Assembly: GCA_004362315.1 (NCBI GenBank)
Contig: SNWL01000004.1
Coordinates: 124,001 to 188,000 of the forward strand
From: Mycobacterium sp. BK086
Lineage (GTDB): Bacteria > Actinomycetota > Actinomycetes > Mycobacteriales > Mycobacteriaceae
DNA length: 64,000 bases
Reading direction: 5' to 3'
This document shows, piece by piece, positions 16,442-24,554 of this stretch; the stretch's first letter is position 1, and each line of letters starts with the position of its first letter. The translations under genes and the position numbers were made by a program. Under the pieces are notes generated by a model, which saw only the letters and a program-made list of their open reading frames with translations, was not told the origin of the DNA and searched no databases.

Positions 16442-17269
16442 TCAGCGCTCCCTGAAGAAGAATTCGTTGGCGTTGTTGTAGAGATAGTTGTCCATCACGT
16501 CGGCAGGCAGGTCCAGGGCCAGGGCCTCGGGCACCACCCGCTGCATCCGCAGCACCGGGAAGTCAGATGCGAAGATGATCTTGTTCTTGCCGCGGGTGCG
16601 CATGTAGTGCAACAGGCTGTCCGGCAGGCGTTTCGGTGACCACGCCGATGTCATCAGTCGGAGATTCTCGTACTTGATCATCAGCCGGATCGCGACGTCC
16701 CACCAGGGGTCGGCACCGTGAATCATGCACAGCCGCAGCTCGGGGAACCGCACGCATACCCGGTCGAGGTGGATCGGGTTCTGCACCTCACCGGGGATCG
16801 GCGGCCCCGGCAGCCCGGTGTTGACGCACAGCGGCAGTTCCAGCTCCGCGCACTTGGTATAGAGCGGGTAGTACACGGCATCACTCGGGGGGTATTGACC
16901 GTCTCCCCAAAAGCTCGGCCCTACAACGGCATAGGCGACCGGCAGGTCGGCAGCGATCGCGGCCAGCTCGCGCAGCGCCGGGATGGGCCGCAGCAGGTTG
17001 ACCCCGCCCATCGCCAGCGCGAAGCGGTCAGGGTGCGCGTCGACGAACTTGCGCGCTGTCACCGACGGCTTCACCAGTGAGTCCATCAAAATGGCCCGCT
17101 GGACCCCGTGGGTGTCCATCTCATCGAGGAGCGCGGCCAGATCGATCGGGTCGTACATCGACGCCGGCCCCTTGAAGTAATCGTCGCGCACCTTCTTCAT
17201 GAAGGTGGGCTGGTTCTCCGTCTCGCCGAAGTGAACGTTGGCCAGACAATCTATGACTCGGTGCGTCAT
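16442..17269 (-). CDS. Short amidohydrolase-2 family protein (third)
   Basis: A 275-residue amidohydrolase, much shorter than its three paralogues in the window (402-428 residues) and close to the minimal ACMSD-like barrel. The first strand reads VIDCLANVHFGE and the last metal motif is IIFASDFPVLRM. Middle features include LCMIHGADPWWDVA, which supplies a barrel His. Because the first-strand ligands differ from the others, it probably has a different substrate or mechanism. Its ATG overlaps the acyl-CoA synthetase stop by 4 bp, and its stop abuts the short FadE start, so translation is probably coupled. Confidence 0.82.
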   Translation of the reverse strand: MTHRVIDCLANVHFGETENQPTFMKKVRDDYFKGPASMYDPIDLAALLDEMDTHGVQRAILMDSLVKPSVTARKFVDAHPDRFALAMGGVNLLRPIPALRELAAIAADLPVAYAVVGPSFWGDGQYPPSDAVYYPLYTKCAELELPLCVNTGLPGPPIPGEVQNPIHLDRVCVRFPELRLCMIHGADPWWDVAIRLMIKYENLRLMTSAWSPKRLPDSLLHYMRTRGKNKIIFASDFPVLRMQRVVPEALALDLPADVMDNYLYNNANEFFFRER

Positions 17270-18876
17270 GAGAGCGAAACCTTGCTGGCGGCAGTTTCTT
17301 TGGCCCAGCGGTAGTCGGCCTTGCCGTTACCGAGGCGCTTGACCTGTTCGACGACGATGAACTCCTTCGGTGCTTTGTACCGGGCCAGCTGCTCGGTGCA
17401 GTGATCATGTAAGTCGCCGTGCGCAACCTCGTCGTGCAGTGCGACCAGCGCCACGATCTCTTGACCCCATCGCTCACTGGGCCTGCCCACCACCAGGGCG
17501 TCGGCGACACCGGGATGGGCGCGCAGCACTTCCTCGACCTCTTCGACGAAGACCTTCTCCCCACCGGTGTTCACCACTAGTGAATCTCGACCGAACAGGC
17601 GCAACGTGCCGTCCGGTGCCAGCGAGCCGCGATCACCGGAGATCACCACCCGCGCGCCGTCGACCTCGGGGAACGTCTTCTGTGTGGCATCCGCGTCGTC
17701 GAAATAGCCCAGCGGGATCCGCCCCGCGCGGGCCACCCAGCCGACCTGGTCCTCACCGGCGTCCAGGAATCGGCTGTAGTCCTCGGCGAGAACCAGTGCG
17801 CCTTCGCGTAATTCGAAGGTGTCCTTGTGTTCGCCGCGCATGCTGCGGCCGAAGCCGACATTGCCGGTCTCCGACGACCCATAGCCGTTGATCAAGATGA
17901 TGTTGGGCAGCAGTTCGAGCAGTGCGTGCTGATGCTTGGGGTTGGTGGCCGCTCCCCCGGTGGCCAGCGCGAACAACGAGGACAGGTCGTAGTCGCCGCG
18001 CTGCAGCTCCTCGACGAGCGGGGCGGCGTAGGCGTCGCCGACCATCGTCATCATGCCGACCTTCTCCCGCTGCGCGGTGGACAGCACCCGCTGCGGGTCG
18101 AATTTCGGTGAGTCGTAGAGCACGACGGTCTGCCCGTTGAGCACGGCGGCGAACGCCGTCCACATCCCCGCCGCGTGCATCAGCGGGGACACCGCGAACC
18201 ACGGCGCACCCGGAGTGCCGAGCTTGTCGTGGATTTCGGTGACCGACTCGTGGTCGGCACCGTTCATCGAGATGGCATAGGTGTCGGCCTGGCGCCACAT
18301 GACCCCTTTGGGTCGGCCCGTCGTCCCGCCGGTGCAGATCATCAGCACATCGTCCGGTGAGGGCGCGATATCGGCGTCCTGATCGCCCTGTGCCAGAGCG
18401 TCTTCCAGATCGACGGCGTCTGAGAGGTCGGCAGCGCCGCTGCCGTCGTCGATCGAGATCAGCAGCTCGGCGCTCTCCGGCGGCAGCACGTCGGCGAATT
18501 TGGCGCCCAGCGACCGGTGGTAGATCACCCCGCGCGGTTTGACGTAGTCGAGCAGTTCGGCGACTTCGCGGGGCGTGTAGTGATGGTTGACGTTGACCGG
18601 CACCACCCGCGCCTTGAGGCACCCGATGACCATGTCGGGGTAGAGGTCGTTGTGCATGATGAGCGCGATCCGGTCCTGGCCGCACTCCCAGTTGCGGAGC
18701 TCGTCACGCTCACGGTGCGCCCCGAAACCCTTGCCGGCCAGGAAGTTCGCCAGCCTGCGCGTGCGATCTGCCGAGTCGGCGTAGGTGCTGGTGCGGTCAC
18801 CGCAGATCGTCATCGGCCGGTCGGGGATAACCTCGGCGATGGCGTCGAGCACCGCGCCGATCGTCCATTCGGGCAT
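17266..18876 (-). CDS. AMP-forming acyl-CoA synthetase (FadD type)
   Basis: A 536-residue ANL-superfamily ligase that activates a carboxylic acid to its CoA thioester with ATP. The P-loop motif is CTGGTTGRPKGVMW, the A5-like region is NGYGSSETGN, the hinge and A8 region is RLFGRDSLVVNTGGEKVFVEEVE, and the catalytic C-terminal Lys is in GNGKADYRWAK. Full length for the family. It is one of four such synthetases in the window and the only one in this operon. It likely primes the substrate or a ring-cleavage acid for beta-oxidation. It starts 3 bp after the amidohydrolase stop upstream and overlaps the short amidohydrolase downstream. Confidence 0.92.
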   Translation of the reverse strand: MPEWTIGAVLDAIAEVIPDRPMTICGDRTSTYADSADRTRRLANFLAGKGFGAHRERDELRNWECGQDRIALIMHNDLYPDMVIGCLKARVVPVNVNHHYTPREVAELLDYVKPRGVIYHRSLGAKFADVLPPESAELLISIDDGSGAADLSDAVDLEDALAQGDQDADIAPSPDDVLMICTGGTTGRPKGVMWRQADTYAISMNGADHESVTEIHDKLGTPGAPWFAVSPLMHAAGMWTAFAAVLNGQTVVLYDSPKFDPQRVLSTAQREKVGMMTMVGDAYAAPLVEELQRGDYDLSSLFALATGGAATNPKHQHALLELLPNIILINGYGSSETGNVGFGRSMRGEHKDTFELREGALVLAEDYSRFLDAGEDQVGWVARAGRIPLGYFDDADATQKTFPEVDGARVVISGDRGSLAPDGTLRLFGRDSLVVNTGGEKVFVEEVEEVLRAHPGVADALVVGRPSERWGQEIVALVALHDEVAHGDLHDHCTEQLARYKAPKEFIVVEQVKRLGNGKADYRWAKETAASKVSLS

Positions 18877-18879
18877 CGC

Positions 18880-20088
18880 TCAGGCCACCGAGGGTACCGA
18901 GATGCCGAGCAGGTCCAACGCGTTGTCCCGCATGACCTTTCGGGTGTCGGTGGCACTGAACTCGGGGAACTGGGGAATGTCCGCGGTGAACGCCATCGGA
19001 TCGGCCAGGCCCTCGCCATGCGGCCAGTCCGAACCGAACAGGATCTTGTCCACGCCGATGGTGTCGGCCAGCAGCTTCACGTCGTCCTCGTAGTACGGCG
19101 CGATCCAGACGTTGTTCTTGAGCTGCTCGACCGGGTCTTCCTTGAAGTGGTACGGCGCGGTGTTGGCCGCCTTCTTGAGCCGCTTGATCAGGCGGTAGAC
19201 GAAGTACGAACCGTTCTCGATGCTGGCCACCTTCAGCTTGGGGTGCCGGGTGAAGACCTGGTGCACGATCATCGACGCCATCGAATCGTGGATGGCGCGG
19301 TCGTCGAGCAGGACACTGTCGAGGGGATCCCGTTTCCCGAAGCCCTCGAAGGTCCCGGTGCCACCCCACAGCGCCGAAATGGCAAGGTAGCCACTGTCGG
19401 ACAGGTGGAAGACCACCGGTACTCCGGCCTCGGCCAGCCGCGCCCATACCGGGTCGTGCAGCGGGTCGCCGAGTGAGCGCGGCTTGACCCGCCCCGGTAC
19501 CGGTGCCGGTCGAACGCAGACGATCTTGGCGCCCCGGCCGAGCACGAACTCGACCTCTTCCAGCGCGACGTCCGGGTCGGCCAGCGAGATGATCGGTGCG
19601 GAGAGGAACCGGTGGTCGGGCCGGTCGAAGCCCCAGTCCTCGTCCAGCCACAGGTTGAAGGCGTGCACCGAGGCCATGGTGGCCTCGATGTCGTGTTTGA
19701 GGGCTTCCTCGACACCGCACGCGAATGTCGGCAGCATGAAGACGGTTTCGAGGTTCTGCTTGTCCAGGATCTTCACCCGGGCGTCGCGGTTCTGGTATTC
19801 GGGGTGATCGGCCAACCGGTCGACCTTCATCAGCGACCCGGGGTCGACGCCGTCGGGGATCTCGCCGCGGAACAACAGGTCCAGGCAGCCCGGCTCGATG
19901 ATCGGATCGAACGTCGGGTTGGGGATGAATTGGTTGATGACACCGCCCATGACGGCGAAGGTGCGCTTGCCCTCGGTGAGCATCTGCACGCCGCGGCGCT
20001 TGAACTCCTTGGGCAGGTGGCGGGTGAACGAATCGGTCGGCTCGTAGTAGTGATTGTCGACGTCAATCGCCTTGTAATCCAAAGTCAT
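18880..20088 (-). CDS. Amidohydrolase-2 family metal-dependent hydrolase (fourth)
   Basis: A 402-residue TIM-barrel amidohydrolase with DVDNHYYEP on the first strand and ILFGSDWPHGEG near the C-terminus. It is the second gene of the operon starting at 20944. The D-x-D-N-H-x-x-E pattern links it to the 12963 protein more than to the 7895 protein. No signal peptide is present, so it is cytoplasmic. The family contains decarboxylases and hydrolases of ring-cleavage products; a C-C cleavage or decarboxylation role is plausible but unproven. It lies 13 bp after the crotonase and 3 bp before the synthetase. Confidence 0.88.
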   Translation of the reverse strand: MTLDYKAIDVDNHYYEPTDSFTRHLPKEFKRRGVQMLTEGKRTFAVMGGVINQFIPNPTFDPIIEPGCLDLLFRGEIPDGVDPGSLMKVDRLADHPEYQNRDARVKILDKQNLETVFMLPTFACGVEEALKHDIEATMASVHAFNLWLDEDWGFDRPDHRFLSAPIISLADPDVALEEVEFVLGRGAKIVCVRPAPVPGRVKPRSLGDPLHDPVWARLAEAGVPVVFHLSDSGYLAISALWGGTGTFEGFGKRDPLDSVLLDDRAIHDSMASMIVHQVFTRHPKLKVASIENGSYFVYRLIKRLKKAANTAPYHFKEDPVEQLKNNVWIAPYYEDDVKLLADTIGVDKILFGSDWPHGEGLADPMAFTADIPQFPEFSATDTRKVMRDNALDLLGISVPSVA

Positions 20089-20101
20089 CGGAGTCGTCCT
20101 C

Positions 20102-20944
20102 TCAGCTCAGGGGCGGGAAGTTCGGTGGCCGCTTCTCGAAGAAAGCGGTGATGCCCTCGATGAAGTCGGGGCGTTGCATGGATTCGTGCATGAGTGCCTC
20201 GGCCCGCCCGCTCGCGTCAGCCGCCTCGCGCAGCGCGTCGCCGTAAACCTGCCGCTTGATGACGGCCAGCGAGCTGGGCGCACAGTTGGCGGCAATGTCC
20301 GCGGCGTATTCGATTGCGCGATCGAGCAATTGGTCGGGTGCGACCACTTCCTTGACCATGCCGAGTTCGAGCGCCTCCTCGGCGTAGAACACCCGGCCGG
20401 TCATCAGCAGGTCCAGTGCGGCGCCCCATCCGACGACCTTCGGCAGGATCCAGGAGATTCCGTATTCGGCGATCAGGCCGCGACGGGCGAAGGAGGTGGT
20501 GAGCTTGGCCCCTGCCGCGGCGAACCGGATGTCGCACATCAGGGCCTGGGTGAGCCCGATGCCGGCGCAGGCACCGTTGATCGCGGCGATGACGGGCTTG
20601 CTCACGGTCGTGACGAACAGCGGATGCCGCTCCCCCACCATCTTGCTGATGTCGGTCTCGCCGTCGCTGTCGACGGTGGCCGAGCTGATCGACGACAGGT
20701 CACCCATGTCGGCGCCGGCGCAGAACGCGCGGCCCGATCCGGTGACGACGATCGCCCGGACATCCGGGTCGGCTTCGGCGGCGTCCATGCCCGCGTAGAA
20801 GCCGGCGGCCAGGCCACCGCCCCAGCCGTTCATTCGCTCCGGGCGGTTGAACGTCAAGACCGCGACGCCGCTATCGAGAACCTCGTAGAGAACGGCCGGT
20901 GCCGCAGCGGAATTCGCGGTGACATCAGCTTGGGTGTCGGTCAC
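20102..20944 (-). CDS. Enoyl-CoA hydratase/isomerase (crotonase), first of the nine-gene operon
   Basis: A 280-residue crotonase-fold enzyme. The oxyanion-hole elements are AFCAGADM and GACAGIGLT, and a candidate catalytic Glu is in GLIAEYGISW, the position of the second glutamate of true hydratases. It starts with GTG at 20944, is the promoter-proximal gene of the operon that runs to 10544, and has an ACTGTA-type site 48 bp upstream. Likely reaction: hydration or isomerisation of a 2-enoyl-CoA. Six crotonases in the window suggest different ring or chain intermediates. Confidence 0.9.
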   Translation of the reverse strand: MTDTQADVTANSAAAPAVLYEVLDSGVAVLTFNRPERMNGWGGGLAAGFYAGMDAAEADPDVRAIVVTGSGRAFCAGADMGDLSSISSATVDSDGETDISKMVGERHPLFVTTVSKPVIAAINGACAGIGLTQALMCDIRFAAAGAKLTTSFARRGLIAEYGISWILPKVVGWGAALDLLMTGRVFYAEEALELGMVKEVVAPDQLLDRAIEYAADIAANCAPSSLAVIKRQVYGDALREAADASGRAEALMHESMQRPDFIEGITAFFEKRPPNFPPLS

Positions 20945-20991
20945 CTACGCGTACCTCCCGGAATGGCGCGCCAGCATGCGGATATGTCCAT

Positions 20992-21008
20992 ACTGTACAC
21001 CTATCGGT
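20992..21008. promoter_or_regulatory. ACTGTA-type operator, site 3
   Basis: ACTGTAC-ACC-TATCGGT. The left half is nearly perfect, the right half diverges (xATCGGT). It lies in the 78-bp gap between the crotonase start (20944) and the aldolase end (21023), so it probably controls the nine-gene operon. Confidence 0.55.
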
Positions 21009-21022
21009 ATCACCTTCCGCAA

Positions 21023-22030
21023 TTAGTGTGCGATGAGCCCGAGCCGCTGGTAGGCCTGCCGAATCTGGGCCTTTCCAGCGTCGGGCAATTCCGTCTGCGG
21101 CGGGCGCGAATGCGGATAGTCGCCGATCGGAAGTCCGAGCAGCGAGGCGGCGTATTTAAAGGCACTGCCCCAGTGGGTGAAATAGTCCGGTCGCCCCGGG
21201 TAGCAGGTGAACCACGAGCCCATGTCGATGCCGAACTGGTCCAGCCCGGACTTCTGCGCGTAGTCCATCGCCTCGACGAGCTTGTCGGCCCAGACCAGCT
21301 CCCAGTATTCGGAGATGATCGGCTGCTGCGGGGTCTCGTGCAGGTAGCCCGCGGTGCCCAGTTGGGCGGGACCGACGATCCCCGCCCGCAACCATCCCGC
21401 GCGGTAGACCGTGAGATCGCACTCCCAGATCACCAGCCCGGGTGCCAGCTCATGCAGCAGTCGGCTGCTGCCCGGACGGAACGCACCCTCCTTGGTCGCG
21501 CACACCGCGGGGATCTCGGCGTAGATGCGCGCCCCCTCGGCCGGGGTCAGCACGTAGCCCGACGACGGCGAGTTGAACATGCCGAGCGCGATATCGGTGC
21601 GATCGGCGACGTACCGGTAGAAGCGCAATACCCCTTCGCCGCCGTGGGTCTCCATCATCGGTGTCTGGATGTAGGCGATGTCGGCGCCCGCTTCTTGAGC
21701 GTGCCGGGTGAGCTCAAGACAGTCCTTGGCGGCCGTGGCCGCGGTGCAGGCCTGGACGACGACGTCGGGATTGATCCGCCGCGCTTCCTCGATTGCGATC
21801 TCCAGCAACCGCTTTCGCTCATCGAGGGTAAGCGACCAAAACTCGGCGATACCGCTGGTGCACCACAGCATCGGGTGCTTGAGCTCGCCGACGCAGTACC
21901 GCACCAACGTCCGGTAGGCGTCCCAGTCGATATCGTCGCCGTCGGTTCCGGCGAACGGCGTGTAGAGGCTGTTGCCGATTCCACGCAATGAGGTTCGCGC
22001 CCACTCCCGGGCATCGCGCGCTGTCGCCAT
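21023..22030 (-). CDS. DapA-family (class I) aldolase/lyase, catalytic Tyr replaced by Phe
   Basis: A 335-residue TIM-barrel protein of the dihydrodipicolinate synthase / N-acetylneuraminate lyase superfamily. The Schiff-base Lys is K180 (CATKEG). Exactly 28 residues before it, where the family has the catalytic Tyr of YNxP, it has Phe152 (MFNSPSSG). The GTTGE loop is CTSGIAEF. It is therefore not a DapA; members in catabolic clusters act as hydratase-aldolases or retro-aldolases on 2-oxo acids. The start is the ATG at 22030, with AAGGAG 5 bp upstream; a GTG one codon earlier is too close to that site. It is the last gene of the operon starting at 23623. Confidence 0.85.
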   Translation of the reverse strand: MATARDAREWARTSLRGIGNSLYTPFAGTDGDDIDWDAYRTLVRYCVGELKHPMLWCTSGIAEFWSLTLDERKRLLEIAIEEARRINPDVVVQACTAATAAKDCLELTRHAQEAGADIAYIQTPMMETHGGEGVLRFYRYVADRTDIALGMFNSPSSGYVLTPAEGARIYAEIPAVCATKEGAFRPGSSRLLHELAPGLVIWECDLTVYRAGWLRAGIVGPAQLGTAGYLHETPQQPIISEYWELVWADKLVEAMDYAQKSGLDQFGIDMGSWFTCYPGRPDYFTHWGSAFKYAASLLGLPIGDYPHSRPPQTELPDAGKAQIRQAYQRLGLIAH

Positions 22031-22051
22031 CACTGCTCCTTGGTCTCAAGC

Positions 22052-22849
22052 TCAAGTAAAATCGCTGCCGCCGTCGACGTTGATGTTGGCGCCGGTCATG
22101 TACGAATTGCGTTTGGAGGCAAGGAAAGCGACGACCGGTCCGATCTCCTCGGGCAGCCCGGCCCGCGGCAGATGTGCGGGGTGGCCGAAATGCTCGTCGA
22201 TCGCGGCCATCAGAGCGTAGGGGTCGGAGCCGTCGACTCCGACGGATGCGGCCCAGCCGGTCAGCCCTTCCGACGCGATGCTGCCCGGCGATACGACGTT
22301 GACCAAGATCTCGTCGGGCGCCAGCGACAGCGACAGATTCTTGGAGACGCTGGTGACCATCGCCTTGGCCGCGGTGTAGGCCGCCAGCCGCGGGCTCTGC
22401 CGTTGGGTGGACTGCGCGGAGAAGTTGACGATGCGCGCCCACTCCGCGGCCCGCAACAGGGGCAGCGCCGCGCGCACACAGCGCACCATGCCCATCGCGC
22501 CTTCGTCGATGGCGGTGCGCCACAGATCGTCGCTCAGGTCGTCGAAAGTGCCTTGCACGCTTGGCCCGACAGCGTTGATGAGGATGTTGAGCCGGCCACC
22601 CCAGCGCTCGCCGATCTGCTCGAACACCCGCTGCACCTGCGCATCGTCGCCGGTGTCGGCTACCAGGCCGACGGCATCGGGGCTGCCGCGTCCAGCCAGT
22701 TCGTCGGCCGCAGCATCCAGCAGCGCCGCCGTGCGGCCGACGAGTGCGATGCGGGCGCCGTCGTCGGCCAGGCACCGGGCGGCGGCCAATCCCATTCCGC
22801 GACCACCGCCGACCACGACGGCGGTGGCGTGACCGAGTCCGAGATCCAC
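22052..22849 (-). CDS. Short-chain dehydrogenase/reductase
   Basis: A 265-residue SDR with the cofactor motif GGGRGMGLAAA, NAVG in place of NNAG, and the active-site YTAAK. A Ser lies upstream in NFSAQST, so the Ser-Tyr-Lys triad looks intact. The C-terminus NSYMTGANINVDGGSDFT is typical of FabG-like enzymes. It uses NAD(P) to oxidise or reduce a hydroxy/keto group, possibly a 3-hydroxyacyl-CoA made by the neighbouring crotonase. GTG start at 22849; 12 bp from the crotonase and 21 bp from the aldolase. Confidence 0.9.
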   Translation of the reverse strand: MDLGLGHATAVVVGGGRGMGLAAARCLADDGARIALVGRTAALLDAAADELAGRGSPDAVGLVADTGDDAQVQRVFEQIGERWGGRLNILINAVGPSVQGTFDDLSDDLWRTAIDEGAMGMVRCVRAALPLLRAAEWARIVNFSAQSTQRQSPRLAAYTAAKAMVTSVSKNLSLSLAPDEILVNVVSPGSIASEGLTGWAASVGVDGSDPYALMAAIDEHFGHPAHLPRAGLPEEIGPVVAFLASKRNSYMTGANINVDGGSDFT

Positions 22850-22861
22850 GGCCGACTTGGC

Positions 22862-23623
22862 CTACGTGTTGGTCCAATTCGGCGCGCGCTTCTCAGCGAA
22901 CGCGACGGCGCCTTCGCGGGCGTCGTTGGAGGAGAAGACCGGGATAATGAGTTCCAACTGCTTCTTCCACATCTCGGCCTGGCTCCAGTCCGCGGACTGG
23001 ATCAGCACGTCCTTGGTGGCGGCGACCGCAAGCGGGCCATTGGCGCTGATCTTCCCGGCGAGCTCGATCGCCCCGGCAAGCGCCCCGCCCTCTTCGGTGA
23101 GGACGTTGACGAATCCCCACGCCTCACCCTGCTCGGCCGAGAAGGTCTCGCCGGTCAGCGCGAGCTCGAAGGCCTTCTGGTAGGGGATGCGCTGAGGCAA
23201 CCGGAGCAGACCGCCACCGGCTGCCACCAGACCACGCTTGACCTCGGGGATGCCGAACTTGGCCGTCTTGGACGCAACCACCAGGTCGGTGCCCAGCACC
23301 ACCTCGGTACCGCCGGCCACGGCGTAGCCCTCGACGGCCGCGATCAGCGGCTTGCGCGGGGGACGTTCGGTGAAACCGATGCCACGCCCGGGAATGGCCA
23401 CGACCTCGCCCGCTGCGAATGCCTTGAGGTCCATGCCGGAGCAGAAGTTACCGCCCGCGCCGGTGATCACACCGACGGTCAGGTCGGGATCGTTGTCGAG
23501 CTCGTCGACAGCGTCGGCAAGTCCTTGGCTCACAGCAAGATTCACTGCATTTCGCGCCTCGGGGCGGTTGATCGTGATGACCAGAATCCGGCCTTGACGT
23601 TCGCGCAACACTGCGTCCGACAC
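22862..23623 (-). CDS. Enoyl-CoA hydratase (crotonase)
   Basis: A 253-residue crotonase close to canonical enoyl-CoA hydratases: FCSGMDLKAF, GYAVAGGTEVVLGTDLVVA (oxyanion hole) and a catalytic Glu in FGIPEVKRGL; the second Glu position appears as Gly (GLVAAGGG). It starts with GTG at 23623 after AGGAG. It is the first gene of a three-gene operon with an SDR and an aldolase. The operator at 23661-23677 lies 38 bp upstream, in the region shared with the divergent TetR gene. Confidence 0.92.
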   Translation of the reverse strand: MSDAVLRERQGRILVITINRPEARNAVNLAVSQGLADAVDELDNDPDLTVGVITGAGGNFCSGMDLKAFAAGEVVAIPGRGIGFTERPPRKPLIAAVEGYAVAGGTEVVLGTDLVVASKTAKFGIPEVKRGLVAAGGGLLRLPQRIPYQKAFELALTGETFSAEQGEAWGFVNVLTEEGGALAGAIELAGKISANGPLAVAATKDVLIQSADWSQAEMWKKQLELIIPVFSSNDAREGAVAFAEKRAPNWTNT

Positions 23624-23660
23624 CCGTGCTCCTCTATGTTCGCTGGTATCGGTAAAACCT

Positions 23661-23677
23661 ACTATAGGGTTTACAGT
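23661..23677. promoter_or_regulatory. ACTGTA-type operator, site 4, next to the TetR gene
   Basis: ACTATAG-GGT-TTACAGT on the plus strand; on the minus strand it reads ACTGTAA-ACC-CTATAGT. TATAGT within it could serve as the -10 box of the crotonase operon. It lies between the divergent crotonase and TetR genes, the classic position for an autoregulating TetR repressor. A related half, TATCGGTA, occurs a few bases away (23647-23654). Confidence 0.6.
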
Positions 23678-23796
23678 AACGGCTAGGGACCAACGGATAC
23701 GGAGCGGAGACGCAGTTCACACCGCAATGCCCGGTAGATTGCGCTCCGGCCGATTGTGAATACTGGGCGTGAAATCCGAACGGAAGGTGGATAGCA

Positions 23797-24531
23797 GTGG
23801 CCAAGCCAGCGACCGCCACCAAGCGCCCCCGGCGCGAGCGTGGGTCGATCAATCCTGACGACATCATCGCCGGCGCGTTCGAACTCGCCGAACAGGTGTC
23901 GATCGACAACCTGAGCATGCCGCTGCTGGGCAAGCATCTCGGTGTCGGCGTCACGAGCATCTACTGGTACTTCCGCAAGAAGGACGACCTGCTCAACGCG
24001 ATGACCGACCGGGCGCTCAGCCAGTACGTCTTCGCCACGCCCTACGTCGAAGCCGCCGACTGGCGGACGACCCTGGCCAACCACGCGCGCGCGATGCGCA
24101 AGACCTTCATGGGCAGCCCGATCCTGTGCGATCTGATCCTGATCCGTTCGGCGCTGTCCCCGCGGGCCGTGCGCGCCGGCGAGCTCGAGGTGGAGAAGGC
24201 GATCTCCAGTCTGGTCGAGGCGGGGCTGTCCACCGAGGATGCGTTCGACACCTACTCCGCGGTGTCCGTGCATGTGCGGGGTTCGGTTGTGCTGCACCGG
24301 CTTTACGAAAAGAACGTGGCCGCCAACGAGGATGCGCATCCCCTGGAGGACGCGATCATCGGTAACGCCGAGAGCACACCGCTGCTGGCCAAGGTGAGCG
24401 GTGAAGGGCACCGGATCGGTGCCGCCGACGAGCGCAATTTCGAGTTCGGCCTGGAGTGCATCCTCGACCACGCGGCCGCGCTCATCGAAGACGGGAAGAA
24501 ACCCGCCGCGAAGGCGCGCCGCAAGGCCTAG
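23797..24531 (+). CDS. TetR-family transcriptional regulator, candidate master regulator of the island
   Basis: A 244-residue TetR/AcrR regulator. The N-terminal helix-turn-helix is at about residues 22-65 (DDIIAGAFELAEQ, LGVGVTSIYWYFRKKDDLL), followed by an all-helical ligand domain. A basic N-terminal arm (TKRPRRERG) and basic tail flank it. GTG start at 23797 with GGAAGG upstream. It is encoded alone, divergent from the crotonase operon, with an ACTGTA-type palindrome between them. By the usual TetR logic it should repress that operon and itself until a pathway metabolite, often an acyl-CoA, binds. Six more copies of the motif at other island promoters suggest a wide regulon. The link is inferred. 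Confidence 0.88.
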   Translation: MAKPATATKRPRRERGSINPDDIIAGAFELAEQVSIDNLSMPLLGKHLGVGVTSIYWYFRKKDDLLNAMTDRALSQYVFATPYVEAADWRTTLANHARAMRKTFMGSPILCDLILIRSALSPRAVRAGELEVEKAISSLVEAGLSTEDAFDTYSAVSVHVRGSVVLHRLYEKNVAANEDAHPLEDAIIGNAESTPLLAKVSGEGHRIGAADERNFEFGLECILDHAAALIEDGKKPAAKARRKA

Positions 24532-24535
24532 TGTG

Positions 24536-24554
24536 TCGAGGCCCTAGACCTCGA
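24536..24554. terminator. Short inverted repeat between convergent genes
   Basis: TCGAGG and CCTCGA flank a 7-base loop at the junction of the TetR gene and the convergent thiolase, whose stop codon lies in the loop. There is no T-tract, so termination is weakly supported. Confidence 0.3.

Noticed and set aside
20174-21991. Long plus-strand open frame of about 600 codons
   Set aside because: It is antisense to the crotonase and aldolase genes, has low-complexity Gly/Arg/His-rich translation and no ribosome site; an artefact of high GC.
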